Below the pieces are notes generated by a model, which saw only the letters and a list, made by a program, of their open reading frames with translations, had not been told where the DNA came from and ran no database searches. This document shows, piece after piece, positions 27,914-36,397 of a DNA stretch of 64,000 nt (its first letter is position 1; every line of letters begins with the position of its first letter). The position numbers and the translations under genes were made by a program. The DNA is from Planotetraspora silvatica (GTDB lineage Bacteria > Actinomycetota > Actinomycetes > Streptosporangiales > Streptosporangiaceae), in NCBI RefSeq assembly GCF_016863315.1, contig NZ_BOOQ01000002.1, positions 496,001-560,000 of the forward strand. Direction: 5' to 3'.

Positions 27914-29494
27914 TCACGGCGCCAGCCGTACCCGGACCGTCTCCCCGAAGTCGGGACGCGCCGCATACCAGCGGACGACGGCCGAACGGCCCTCGAGGTC
28001 GAGAGCGGCCAGCGCGTTGGGGAACCACGGGCCATCGGTGATCTTCCAGCGGAAGGAGCGCCGGGGCAGCCGCACCATGCGCGCCAGGACGGCACCCGCG
28101 ACACCCGCGACGCCGAACGAGGCGACCACGTTGGCCAACCGCAGCGTACGGCTCAGCGGGTTGCGGATCGGCGAGCACACCGCCTGGTAGATGCGGGCCG
28201 CGTCGAGGTCGGCGGACGCGGGTCCCGCCGCCGCCAGATACGAGTAGTGCACGTCACCGGAGAGCAGCACGATCGTGGCGGGCGCCCGCCCGCGCCGGCC
28301 CGCGGCGACGTCGACGAGCAGGCGGCCGAGGTCGTCGAAGGACCTGCGGAACGCGCCCCAGTGCTCGAGGTCGAGCCCCTGACGGACCTTCTCCCCCCAG
28401 ACGGCCGCGCGCCGCCCCCACGCCCCGTCGGCGACGGCCTCGCTCCAGCTCTCCACGTCGAAGATGCCGCTCGGCAGGAACACCGGCACGGAGGAACCGA
28501 TGAGCAGGTGATCCACGCCACCCGTGGCCAGATCGGTGAACCAGGACCATTCCTCGTCGTCGATCATCCTGCGGCGCCCGGGATCGAGGCTCCTCGCGCA
28601 CCGCGTGTCCAGCATGATCAGGCGCGTGCCGCCGATGTCGCGCGCGTAACTCCACCGCGTCGAGGGGGGATCCTCGTCGGCCCGCTTCGCGAACGCGTCG
28701 AGGATCACCGCGCCGTCGTCGTCGCCCGCCCGGATCGCCGCGAGCGTGGGATCGGCCTTCCGCTCGGACGGCGAGAGGTTCCCGAGGTGCTGGTAGATCC
28801 AGTACGCGCCGAGCGCCGACACCACCCGGGACGGCCACCACGACACCACGGCCATCTGGCGCCGCCACACGTCGGAGGTGTTCCAGTCGTCGCGCACGTC
28901 GTGGTCATCGAAGATCATCGCTGTGGGCACGGTGGACAACACCCAGCGGACCACCGGGTCGGTCCAGGCCTGCCGGTACAGCTCGGCGTACTCCTCGAAG
29001 TCGACGATCTCGTCCGGCCCGTCCTTCCGGCGGGCCCGGATGAAGTCGATCATCTCCGGCGAGGGCTCGTCGGCGTAGACCTGGTCGCCGAGGAACAGCA
29101 GGAGGCTCGGCGGGTCCTCCCCCGCCATCAGGCGTAAGCCGTACTCCCTGAGCACATCGGGGCCGTGGACGCTCTCGTGCGCGTCGTCGTGCGGGACGCT
29201 CGTACGGCAGGAGCCGAAGACGACCCTGCCCAGCTCCGCGAGCGGGCGGACCCGGCTCGGCGGGAAGCCCTCGACCGGCCACACGGGCCGTCCGTCCAGC
29301 TCGACGGTGTACTCGCCCGCGCCCTCGGCGTCGACGATCGCGTAGTGATGGCCGTGCACGGTGAAGGTGTGCTCCGTGCTGCGTCCGCCGCCCAGTCCGA
29401 CGGTGACCTCACACGGCTCGCTCGTCTCCACCCAGATGGAGGCGCTCGTCTCGTCGACGTGGCGCAACATCGGCCCCACCAGCAAGTCGGGCAC
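27914..29494 (-). CDS. PhoD-like alkaline phosphatase / metallophosphoesterase
   Basis: The product is 526 residues from the GTG at 29494 (GGAGG four bases before). An N-terminal Fn3-like sandwich covers the first 110 residues. The PhoD metallophosphatase core has FGSCRTS, LFLGDQVYAD, AMIFDDHDVRDDWN (metal ligands) and LLSGDVHYSYL. No signal peptide or Tat motif is visible, so this member may be cytoplasmic, unlike classical PhoD phosphodiesterases. The physiological substrate is unknown. It lies downstream of a MarR regulator gene on the same strand, with an 82-bp gap holding GATCGGGG repeats. Confidence 0.85.
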   Translation of the reverse strand: MPDLLVGPMLRHVDETSASIWVETSEPCEVTVGLGGGRSTEHTFTVHGHHYAIVDAEGAGEYTVELDGRPVWPVEGFPPSRVRPLAELGRVVFGSCRTSVPHDDAHESVHGPDVLREYGLRLMAGEDPPSLLLFLGDQVYADEPSPEMIDFIRARRKDGPDEIVDFEEYAELYRQAWTDPVVRWVLSTVPTAMIFDDHDVRDDWNTSDVWRRQMAVVSWWPSRVVSALGAYWIYQHLGNLSPSERKADPTLAAIRAGDDDGAVILDAFAKRADEDPPSTRWSYARDIGGTRLIMLDTRCARSLDPGRRRMIDDEEWSWFTDLATGGVDHLLIGSSVPVFLPSGIFDVESWSEAVADGAWGRRAAVWGEKVRQGLDLEHWGAFRRSFDDLGRLLVDVAAGRRGRAPATIVLLSGDVHYSYLAAAGPASADLDAARIYQAVCSPIRNPLSRTLRLANVVASFGVAGVAGAVLARMVRLPRRSFRWKITDGPWFPNALAALDLEGRSAVVRWYAARPDFGETVRVRLAP

Positions 29495-29505
29495 GTAGCC
29501 TCCTC

Positions 29506-29560
29506 GGGATCGGGGATCGGGGATCGGGGGTCTCAGGGGATCGGAGGATCGGGTTAAGAA
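29506..29560. repeat. Short GATCGGGG direct repeats
   Basis: About five imperfect 8-bp copies (GATCGGGG and near variants) lie between phoD and the MarR gene. Slippage would change the distance between the two genes. No regulator binding is suggested. Confidence 0.55.
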
Positions 29561-29576
29561 CAGGAGACGTCGCGGG

Positions 29577-30074
29577 TCAGCCTTCCAGTGACCGCACGAG
29601 AACCTCCAGTTCACGCATGAGCTCTCCCGTCCTGGCCGTGCCGTACATCGCGAGGATCGCCCGGTGGTGCTCGGCGATCCCCGCCTCGAGACGGCCCAGG
29701 AGGTCACTGCCCCGATCCGCCAGGAATACCGCCACCTTCCGGCGATCGGCGGGATCGTGTCCCCGGTAGACGACGGCACGCTCGACGAGCCGATCGACCG
29801 CCTTGGTCAGGGTGGGATGCGGCATCAGCGCGGCCTCGGCGAGGTCGCCCATCGAATGCCCGCGCCCGTCCGCGAGCGCCTGGAGGATGCGCCACTGCTC
29901 GACGGACACGTCCTCGGACGCGAGGGCGGCGGCGAGCGCCCGGTTGACGCTCCGCTCGGCCCGGCTCAGCAGGTAGGCGAGCGAGGAACCGAGCCCGGTG
30001 GCCGCCGGAGGGGGCTCCGGACGCACCGGGGGAAGGGGGGTCTCACGCCCGCCGTCGGGTCCCGCCGTCACCAC
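29577..30074 (-). CDS. MarR-family transcriptional regulator
   Basis: The product is 165 residues from the GTG at 30074, seven bases after AGGGAG; a second GTG at 30071 follows at once. The winged-helix core has VEQWRILQALADGRGHSMGD, EAALMPHPTLTKAVDRLVER and DPADRRKVAVFLADRG, the MarR family signature. It is transcribed towards phoD and divergent from the AmiC-like gene 48 bp away. It may control either side; the ligand is unknown. Confidence 0.88.
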   Translation of the reverse strand: MVTAGPDGGRETPLPPVRPEPPPAATGLGSSLAYLLSRAERSVNRALAAALASEDVSVEQWRILQALADGRGHSMGDLAEAALMPHPTLTKAVDRLVERAVVYRGHDPADRRKVAVFLADRGSDLLGRLEAGIAEHHRAILAMYGTARTGELMRELEVLVRSLEG

Positions 30075-30121
30075 AGAGGGCTCCCTTCGTTCGCGAGCGC
30101 GCAAGCGCCATACTCGTGCAC

Positions 30122-31216
30122 GTGGCCGATCCTGTCACGGTGGTCATCGACCCCCTCGAAGCGCATCTGCTGCGTGCCGAGACGCTTCGCGTCGGCCTGG
30201 TGGTGCCCGTCTCCGGCGTGCTCGGGTTGCTCGGGCCGTGCGCGATCAACTGCGCGATGCTCGGCGCCGCCGAGGTCAACGCCGCGGGCGGGGTGCTGGG
30301 CAGGCCGGTGGAACTGGTGCTGGTCGACGGGGGAAGACGACCGGCGGAGGTCGCCCGTGAGGTCGCCGGGCTGGTGCGCGCGGGTGTCGTGCAGGCGGTC
30401 GTCGGCACGCACGCCAGTGACGTGCGGGTCGCCGTCGAGCGTTCGCTGTCGGGCTCGGCGCCCTTCGTCTACACGCCGCCCTACGAGGGAGGCGCGCGCA
30501 AACCGGGGGTGTACTTCCTCGGAGAGCCGGCGTCCCTCCAGGTGGGACCGGGACTCGACTGGCTGGTCGAGCACCGGAGAGCCCGGCGGTGGTTCCTGCT
30601 CGGCAACGACTACGTCTGGCCCCGGCTGGTGCACGCGTCGGCCCGGCGTCACCTGCGTGCCCGGTCCGCCACGATCGTCGGGGAACGACTCGTCCCCTCC
30701 GGCACGACGGCGATGGACGCGCTGATCGAGGAACTCGCCGCGGTACGGCCCGACGCGGTGCTGCTCAACCTCATCGGGAGCGACCTGGTCACGTTCAACC
30801 GGGCCTTCGCGGCGAGCGGCCTGCGCTGCGCGCGCCTGTGCGGGGCGCTGGAGGAGCATGGCCTGCTCGCCATCGGGGGCGACACCACAGGCGAGCTCTA
30901 CGCCGCCATGGGCTACTTCGGCAGCCTCTCCACCGACGCCAACCTCGGCCTGGGCGAGCGTTACGCCCGGATGTTCGGGCCGGACGCCCCGTCGCTCAAC
31001 GGGCACGGGCACGGCTGCTACGAGGGGGTCCTCATGCTGGCGGCCCTGGCGGGCCGGGCGGGCACCCTGGTCGTGCCGGCCGTCGAGGCGGTGGCCGACG
31101 GCGTCACCGTCACCACGGGCCGCGGGCGGCTGACCCTCCGCGACCGCCACGTGCTGCAGCGCGTTTACGTCGGCCGCGCAGACGGGCTCGACTTCTCTCT
31201 CGTCACGTCCGCCTAG
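30122..31216 (+). CDS. AmiC-like periplasmic-binding-fold protein without signal peptide
   Basis: The product is 364 residues; starts at 30116 and 30122 are possible. The fold is that of the branched-chain/urea/amide binding proteins (LRVGLVVPVSGVLGLLGP, AAEVNAAGGVLGRPVELVLV, VVGTHASDVR). There is no signal peptide or lipobox. It therefore resembles cytoplasmic AmiC-type ligand sensors more than a transport component. Its position before an amino-acid permease and an acetamidase supports sensing short amides. A leaderless start is suggested by CATACT (30109-30114) directly before GTG 30122. Confidence 0.78.
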   Translation: MADPVTVVIDPLEAHLLRAETLRVGLVVPVSGVLGLLGPCAINCAMLGAAEVNAAGGVLGRPVELVLVDGGRRPAEVAREVAGLVRAGVVQAVVGTHASDVRVAVERSLSGSAPFVYTPPYEGGARKPGVYFLGEPASLQVGPGLDWLVEHRRARRWFLLGNDYVWPRLVHASARRHLRARSATIVGERLVPSGTTAMDALIEELAAVRPDAVLLNLIGSDLVTFNRAFAASGLRCARLCGALEEHGLLAIGGDTTGELYAAMGYFGSLSTDANLGLGERYARMFGPDAPSLNGHGHGCYEGVLMLAALAGRAGTLVVPAVEAVADGVTVTTGRGRLTLRDRHVLQRVYVGRADGLDFSLVTSA

Positions 31217-31294
31217 ATCATCTCGGTGCGCCCGCGGTGGGGAGCCGCTGCCGGGCGCATTGGGGCCGTTATGTCCGTCGCGTAAAACTTTCAA

Positions 31295-31309
31295 ACGAAA
31301 CCTTTTCGT
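31295..31309. promoter_or_regulatory. Inverted repeat in the permease promoter region
   Basis: ACGAAA-CCT-TTTCGT is a perfect 6-bp-arm inverted repeat in an AT-rich stretch 56 bp upstream of the permease start. It is a likely operator for the permease/acetamidase pair. Confidence 0.4.
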
Positions 31310-31364
31310 CTTAAAGGGTTCGCTCTATCGTACGGCTCCGTACCCGCGTGTTAAGGAGCCGTCA

Positions 31365-32789
31365 ATGCCCTCTCCCTCTGAGGCCTCCCCATCGCCCGCA
31401 TCACCACCCACCGCCGGAGTCGAGCAGTTCGGCTACAAGCAGGAACTCCGGCGCTCACTGAGCTTCACCGACCTGCTGATCTACGGCCTGATCTTCATGG
31501 TCCCGATCGCGCCGTTCGGCATCTTCGGCAGCGTCTTCCAGGCGTCCGGCGGGATGGTGGCGCTCGTCTACATCATCGGCATGGTGGCGATGGCCTTCAC
31601 CGCCCTGTCGTATTCGGAGATGGCCAAGGCCTTCCCGATGGCGGGCTCGGTCTACACCTACGCGGGCCGCGGCATCGCCGCCCCGGTCGGCTTCCTCGCC
31701 GGCTGGGTCATCCTGCTCGACTACGTGCTCGTGCCCTCGCTGCTGTACCTGATCGCCAGCGCCGCGATGGCGTCGTTCGTCCCCGCCATCCCGATCTGGG
31801 CGTGGCTGATCGGCTTCATCGTGCTCAACACGGTGGTCAACTACCTCGGCATCGAGATGACCGCCCGGCTGAACAAGATCATGCTGGTGGCGGAGCTCAT
31901 CGTGCTCGCGATCTTCCTGGTCATCGGCGTCGTCGCCCTCGCTCAGGGCAAGGGTCACGGCGGCGGGCTGACCCCGCTGTTCGACTCCTCGACGTTCTCC
32001 TGGTCGCTGGTGTTCGGAGCCGTGTCCGTGGCGGTGCTCTCGTTCCTCGGCTTCGACGGCATCTCGATGCTCGCCGAGGAAAGCCGGGAGAACACCCGCC
32101 GCCTCGGCCGCTCCATGATCGCCGCGCTCGCGCTCGCGGGTGTGCTGTTCGTCGTGCAGACCTGGGTCGCGGCGCTGCTCGTCCCGAACCGCGCCGACCT
32201 GATCGCGAACGGCGACCCGGCGGGTTCGGCGTTCTACGACACCGCCGAATACGCCGGCGGGCACTGGCTGAGCGTGCTCACCGCCGTCGCGACCGCCATC
32301 GCGTGGGGTTTCGCCAACTCCCTCGTCGCCCAGGCCGCGACCTCCCGCCTGCTGTTCGCCATGGCCCGCGACAAGCAACTCCCGAGCTTCCTCGGCAAGA
32401 TCCACCCCACGCGCAAGGTGCCGGTCAACGCCACCTTCCTCGTGGCGGCGGTGTCGCTGGCCCTCGGCCTGTACATGAACTCGCGCGACGACGGCATCTC
32501 CCTGCTCACCACGCTGGTGAACTTCGGCGCGATGACCGCCTTCCTCGCGCTGCACGTCTCCGTCGTCGTCCACTACCTCGTACGGCAGCGCAGCCGCGAC
32601 TGGTTGCGCCACCTCATCGCGCCTGCGATCGGATTCCTGATCCTGCTCTACGTCGTGATCAACGCCAACATCGCCGCCCAGGCCGTCGGCCTGATCTGGC
32701 TGGCCATCGGCGTCCTCATCCTCGTCGGCTCCTACCTGCTGGGCCGGCGTCCCACCCTTTCCGCGATCAACACGGAGGTCAGCGAGTGA
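31365..32789 (+). CDS. APC-family amino acid/amine permease
   Basis: The product is 474 residues from the ATG at 31365 (AAGGAG seven bases before); the frame is open further upstream but has no SD there. Twelve hydrophobic segments are expected; the N-terminal consensus is SLSFTDLLIYGLIFMVPIAP, then EMAKAFPMAGSVYTYAGR. APC transporters import amino acids, amines or polyamines by proton coupling. It overlaps the acetamidase gene by GTGA, so the substrate is probably the amide or amine whose nitrogen the next enzyme releases. That is inference. Confidence 0.9.
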   Translation: MPSPSEASPSPASPPTAGVEQFGYKQELRRSLSFTDLLIYGLIFMVPIAPFGIFGSVFQASGGMVALVYIIGMVAMAFTALSYSEMAKAFPMAGSVYTYAGRGIAAPVGFLAGWVILLDYVLVPSLLYLIASAAMASFVPAIPIWAWLIGFIVLNTVVNYLGIEMTARLNKIMLVAELIVLAIFLVIGVVALAQGKGHGGGLTPLFDSSTFSWSLVFGAVSVAVLSFLGFDGISMLAEESRENTRRLGRSMIAALALAGVLFVVQTWVAALLVPNRADLIANGDPAGSAFYDTAEYAGGHWLSVLTAVATAIAWGFANSLVAQAATSRLLFAMARDKQLPSFLGKIHPTRKVPVNATFLVAAVSLALGLYMNSRDDGISLLTTLVNFGAMTAFLALHVSVVVHYLVRQRSRDWLRHLIAPAIGFLILLYVVINANIAAQAVGLIWLAIGVLILVGSYLLGRRPTLSAINTEVSE

Positions 32790-33796
32790 ACGTCTTCTCC
32801 TACCGGCCGGCGCCAGAGGAGCTGTCCTACACCTTCGGCGGCCGTCCGGCGGTGGCGAGGATCACCCCGGGCACGGTGGTGGAAATGTTCACCGAGGACT
32901 GCTTCGGCGGCCGGGTCCGCGGGCTGGACGACCTTCCGTCGAAGGTGTGCGAGTTCCCGTACCTGAACCCGGTCACCGGCCCCTTCCACGTGGAGGGCGC
33001 CGAGCCGGGCGACACCCTCGCGCTGCACTTCGTCTCCATCGAGCCGGCCCGCGACTGGGCGGTCTCGACCACGTTCCCGCACTTCGGCGCGTTGACGGCC
33101 ACGCACACCACGGCGATGTTGCACCCGCCGCTCGACGAGGTCGTGTGGCTCTACGAGGTCGACGCCGAGAAGCGGATCGTCCGCTACCACGCGCGGAGGG
33201 GCGACTTCACCGTGGAGATGCCGCTCGACCCGATGCACGGGACGGTGGGCGTCGCGCCCGCCGCGTCCGAGGCGCGGATGACGATCACCCCGGACGCCCA
33301 CGGCGGCAACATGGACACCCCGGAACTGCGCGCGGGCGTCACGGTCTACCTCGGGGTCAACGTGGAGGGCGGCCTGTTCTCCATCGGGGACGGCCACTGC
33401 CGCCAGGGACACGGCGAGGTCTGCGGCACCGCGGTCGAGGCCGCGATGAACACCGTCGTGGCCGTCGAGCTCGTCAAGGGCGTCTCGACGCCGTGGCCGC
33501 GGCTGGAGGACGACGGCCATCTGATGTCGACGGGGTCGGCCCGCCCGCTCGAGGACGCCTACCGCATCAGCCAGCACGACCTGGTCACCTGGGCGTCCTC
33601 CCTCACCGGCCTCGACGAGCTGGACGCCTACCAGCTGGTCAGCCAGGGCGGCGAGGCCCCCGTGGGCAACGTGTGCGACACCAACTACACGATGGTCGCC
33701 AAGCTGCCCAAGGCGTACCTCGGCGGTCCCGAGATCTACGGGGCGGCGCACAGTCGTCTCCGGACGCTCGGCGAGGAGTACCTCTCCTCCCGCTGA
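32786..33796 (+). CDS. Acetamidase/formamidase family enzyme
   Basis: A 336-residue FmdA_AmdA protein. It carries a metal-binding-type region MTITPDAHGGNMDTPELRAG and the HGEVCGTAVEAAMNTVV segment; ending motifs include DTNYTMVAKLPKAYLGG. The family hydrolyses formamide, acetamide or related short amides to the acid and ammonia in the cytoplasm. The start is the GTG of the GTGA overlap with the permease. Together they would import and break down an amide. The regulator is probably the AmiC-like or MarR protein upstream. Confidence 0.92.
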   Translation: MNVFSYRPAPEELSYTFGGRPAVARITPGTVVEMFTEDCFGGRVRGLDDLPSKVCEFPYLNPVTGPFHVEGAEPGDTLALHFVSIEPARDWAVSTTFPHFGALTATHTTAMLHPPLDEVVWLYEVDAEKRIVRYHARRGDFTVEMPLDPMHGTVGVAPAASEARMTITPDAHGGNMDTPELRAGVTVYLGVNVEGGLFSIGDGHCRQGHGEVCGTAVEAAMNTVVAVELVKGVSTPWPRLEDDGHLMSTGSARPLEDAYRISQHDLVTWASSLTGLDELDAYQLVSQGGEAPVGNVCDTNYTMVAKLPKAYLGGPEIYGAAHSRLRTLGEEYLSSR

Positions 33797-33838
33797 GCAC
33801 CCGGGGGCATCGGGGGCACAGGGCATCGAGGCATCTGG

Positions 33839-33890
33839 GGACACGGCCCATCCTTGTCGGCGCTCAGCCGTACGAGGGTGGGCCGTGTCC
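33839..33890. terminator. Bidirectional hairpin between acetamidase and oxidoreductase
   Basis: A 15-bp stem with one G-U pair (33839-33853 with 33876-33890) and a 22-base loop, ending 3 bp from the stop codon of the convergent Gfo/Idh gene. Confidence 0.7.
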
Positions 33891-33892
33891 TT

Positions 33893-34843
33893 CTAGCCCG
33901 CCGCGGCCACGATCTCCTCGCACAGGGCGTGGGTTCGCAGCGCGTCGTCGGCGGTGATCAGGCGGCCTTCGCGCACCGACGACAGGAATTCCCGACAGGC
34001 CTGCTCGATGCCGCGCTGGCGGGCCACCGGCACCCAGTCGCCCCGGTGGCTGACCGCCTCCGTGCCCGAGTAGTCGACCACGTCAGCCAGGTTGACGACC
34101 CGGCGCTTGGCGCCGCCGCCGAGGACCTCGCAGGTCTCCTCGCTCGCGCCGCTGACCCTGCTCATGATGCCGATCGCGGTGAAGTCCGCGTTCCCCGATT
34201 CCCCGGTCGCGGCGGCGCCGCGCAGATGGAGGACGATGTGCTCCAGCAGCCCGCCACGGACCCGGACGTCGATCGACACGTCGGAGACGTCGCCGGGGGC
34301 GAGGAAGCGCAGTGTGTCCACCACGTGGATGAAGTCGTCGAACACGACGCGGCGCGGGTCGTCCGCCTGGCCGGCGCGGTTCTTCTGCATGACCACGAGG
34401 TCACGCGGCAGGTCGCGCAGGGCGGCGTACCCCGGCGCGTATCTCCGGTTGAACCCGACCATGAGTGACCGCCGGTGCTCCCCCGCCAGCCGTACGAGCC
34501 TGTCCGCGTCGGGGAGGCGGTCCGCGAGCGGCTTGTCCACGTAGACGTGGACGCCCGCCTCGATCAACGCCGTCACGATGTCCACATGGGCGGGCGTCGC
34601 GGCGTGGACGAACGCGGCCTCGACGCCCGCGGCGACGACCTCGCCGACCGAGGTGCACCTCGCGGGGACGCGGTAGGCGTCTCCCAGCCGGTCCAGCGTC
34701 TGCCTGTCCCGCGTGCAGAGGAGGAGGTCGATGCCCGGCGTCGCCGCGAGCACCGGGAGGTAGGCCTTCTGCGCGATGTCCCCGAGCCCGATCATCGCCA
34801 CCCGCATGGGGGGCCGGCTCGCGCCGTCCTGTGGCGACGTCAC
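33893..34843 (-). CDS. Gfo/Idh/MocA-family oxidoreductase
   Basis: A 316-residue NAD(P)-dependent enzyme. The N-terminal Rossmann fold has AMIGLGDIAQKAYLP. The VYVDKPLADRL region contains the conserved Lys-Pro of the catalytic face, and FNRRYAPGY follows. The C-terminal domain is a beta-sheet substrate domain. It usually acts on sugars or inositols; the substrate is not evident here. The GTG start overlaps the stop of a small upstream ORF by GTGA. Confidence 0.9.
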   Translation of the reverse strand: MTSPQDGASRPPMRVAMIGLGDIAQKAYLPVLAATPGIDLLLCTRDRQTLDRLGDAYRVPARCTSVGEVVAAGVEAAFVHAATPAHVDIVTALIEAGVHVYVDKPLADRLPDADRLVRLAGEHRRSLMVGFNRRYAPGYAALRDLPRDLVVMQKNRAGQADDPRRVVFDDFIHVVDTLRFLAPGDVSDVSIDVRVRGGLLEHIVLHLRGAAATGESGNADFTAIGIMSRVSGASEETCEVLGGGAKRRVVNLADVVDYSGTEAVSHRGDWVPVARQRGIEQACREFLSSVREGRLITADDALRTHALCEEIVAAAG

Positions 34844-34956
34844 CGGTCGTCCACGGTCAGCCGCGTGTGGTTGGCGGGCGAGCGCCGGTAGCGGGCGTCG
34901 GCGGCCCGCCGTTCCCGATCCGCGTCGTCCGGTGCTTCTGTCGCTCGTTCAGTCAC
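34840..34956 (-). CDS. Small ORF translationally coupled to the Gfo/Idh gene
   Basis: A 38-residue ORF from the GTG at 34956. Its stop TGA (34842-34840) overlaps the GTG start of the oxidoreductase at 34843. The product is charged (Arg, Asp and Ala rich), with no signal peptide or transmembrane stretch, and ends LTVDDR. The GTGA overlap, a feature of real coupled genes elsewhere in this window, is the main evidence that it is translated. No homologue is recognised. Confidence 0.45.
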   Translation of the reverse strand: MTERATEAPDDADRERRAADARYRRSPANHTRLTVDDR

Positions 34957-35000
34957 GCGGATCACCCTGTCACAGTCTTCACCTTTGCGGTGTTCTGTGA

Positions 35001-35930
35001 TCACTGCTCACGCCACCAGGCGATGGTGGCCTTCAGCGCGTCGTCCGTGGACGTGGGGGCGAGGCCGAGCACGGCCTCCGAGGCCGACGAGTCGAGGACG
35101 AACGGCCGGTCGAACTGGTAGCGGGTCTCCCTCATCTCCTTGAGCATCGGGACGGCGAGTCCCGCGGCGTTGAGGACCCACTCGGGGATGCGCCGCAGGC
35201 GCGGCGCGGGGGCTCCGGCGAGCGCCGACAGGCTCTCGGCGACCTCCCGCAGAGTGAGGGGCGCGTTCGTCGGCACGTGCCACGCACGGCCCCAGGCCTT
35301 CTCCTCCGCCGCCGCGGCGATCAGCGCACGGGACACGTCGGGGATGTAGGTCCAGCTGTGCGGGATGTCCGGGTCGCTCAGCACCGTCACCGGCTTTCCG
35401 CCCAGAACCGGCCCGAGGAACCGCCCACCCAGGTACGACTGGTCGGACGAACGCGGCCCGAAGTAGTCGGAGCCCCTGACCTCGGTGACGCGCACTCGAC
35501 CCGCCTGGTGGGCGGCCAGTGCCTGCGCCCACATCTCGGCCCGCACGCGGCCCTTGGTGCCGGTCGACGCCAGCGGCAGGTCCTCCGTCATCGGGCCGTC
35601 GACGGGGCCGTAGCCGTACAGGTTGCCGATCGTGGCCAGGACGGCGCCGGAGGCCTCCGCGGCCTCCAGGAGCGCGGTCGCGACGGGCGGCCAGTCCCGG
35701 ACCCACTCGTGGTACTTCGGGTTCATGCAGTTGTAGAGCGCGTCGGCCCCTTCCGAGAGACGGCGCATCGCGGCCGCGTCCGCGGCGTGCCCGGCGACCA
35801 GGCTGATCCCCCGATGCTTCGGGCCGGAGCCCGACCGCGTGACGACGACCACCTCGTGGCCCTGCTCCGCCAGCGACTCCGCGACGTGCCCGCCGACCTG
35901 TCCTGCCCCGACGATGACGTGCTTCCCCAT
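35001..35930 (-). CDS. NAD-dependent epimerase/dehydratase (extended SDR)
   Basis: The product is 309 residues from the ATG at 35930. The N-terminal nucleotide-binding site is HVIVGAGQVGGHVAE. A variant active-site region has GNLYGYGPVDGP in place of a plain YxxxK, and later RSSDQSYLGGRFLGP. It belongs with SDRs that act on nucleotide sugars or as atypical reductases. It is the second gene of a pair with the DUF2568 gene upstream (14-bp gap), so both are probably repressed by the divergent TetR protein. Confidence 0.85.
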   Translation of the reverse strand: MGKHVIVGAGQVGGHVAESLAEQGHEVVVVTRSGSGPKHRGISLVAGHAADAAAMRRLSEGADALYNCMNPKYHEWVRDWPPVATALLEAAEASGAVLATIGNLYGYGPVDGPMTEDLPLASTGTKGRVRAEMWAQALAAHQAGRVRVTEVRGSDYFGPRSSDQSYLGGRFLGPVLGGKPVTVLSDPDIPHSWTYIPDVSRALIAAAAEEKAWGRAWHVPTNAPLTLREVAESLSALAGAPAPRLRRIPEWVLNAAGLAVPMLKEMRETRYQFDRPFVLDSSASEAVLGLAPTSTDDALKATIAWWREQ

Positions 35931-35944
35931 GATGACCTTCTCCT

Positions 35945-36283
35945 TCAGACCTGGTGCCAGACGAGCCGCAGCACGGCGTTGACGATGTAGACGGCGGCGA
36001 AGACGGCGCCGGCGGTGACCAGCCCGGAGGCGACCAGAGCAGCGGCCCCTCCCCCGAACCAGAGGATCTCCAGCACGGCGCGCGCGGCGCCCTTGAGCGG
36101 AACAGGCGGGTTGTTGGCGGCCCCGAAGACCGCCCACACCGCGATGAAGAGGGCGGGCGCCCCGATGCCGGCCAGGAGACGCAGTGCCAGGCTCTCGCTC
36201 ACCGTGAATCCCCAGTGGCCGACCGAGAAAAGGACGCCCAGCTCCAGGAAGAACATCAGTGCGGCATTCGCTGCCTTGGCCAT
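35945..36283 (-). CDS. DUF2568 (YrdB-like) membrane protein
   Basis: The product is 112 residues from the ATG at 36283, which has GGAGG six bases upstream. Four hydrophobic helices span most of it (AALMFFLELGVLFSVGHW, LALRLLAGIGAPALFIAVWA, AVLEILWFGGGAAALVASGL and AGAVFAAVYIVNAVL). The function is unknown. It is the first gene of the operon facing the TetR gene; the shared region carries four operator half-sites. Confidence 0.83.
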   Translation of the reverse strand: MAKAANAALMFFLELGVLFSVGHWGFTVSESLALRLLAGIGAPALFIAVWAVFGAANNPPVPLKGAARAVLEILWFGGGAAALVASGLVTAGAVFAAVYIVNAVLRLVWHQV

Positions 36284-36315
36284 TTCCGCCTCCGTCGTGC
36301 TCACCACTTCGTTAT

Positions 36316-36364
36316 GAGAGCAATGCTCTCGCTTGAGAGCACGGGTCGTCAAGAGCAGTGCTCT
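36316..36364. promoter_or_regulatory. Tandem TetR operators (GAGAGCA-N-TGCTCTC)
   Basis: GAGAGCAATGCTCTC (36316-36330) is a perfect palindrome around one base. AGAGCAGTGCTCT (36352-36364) is a second. Single half-sites GAGAGCA and TGCTCT lie near 36335 and 36377. The pair covers the start region of the DUF2568/SDR operon and the promoter of the divergent tetR gene. Autorepression is likely. Confidence 0.75.
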
Positions 36365-36397
36365 CATTTTCTCTCACTGCTCTGATAGCCTGCGGAC

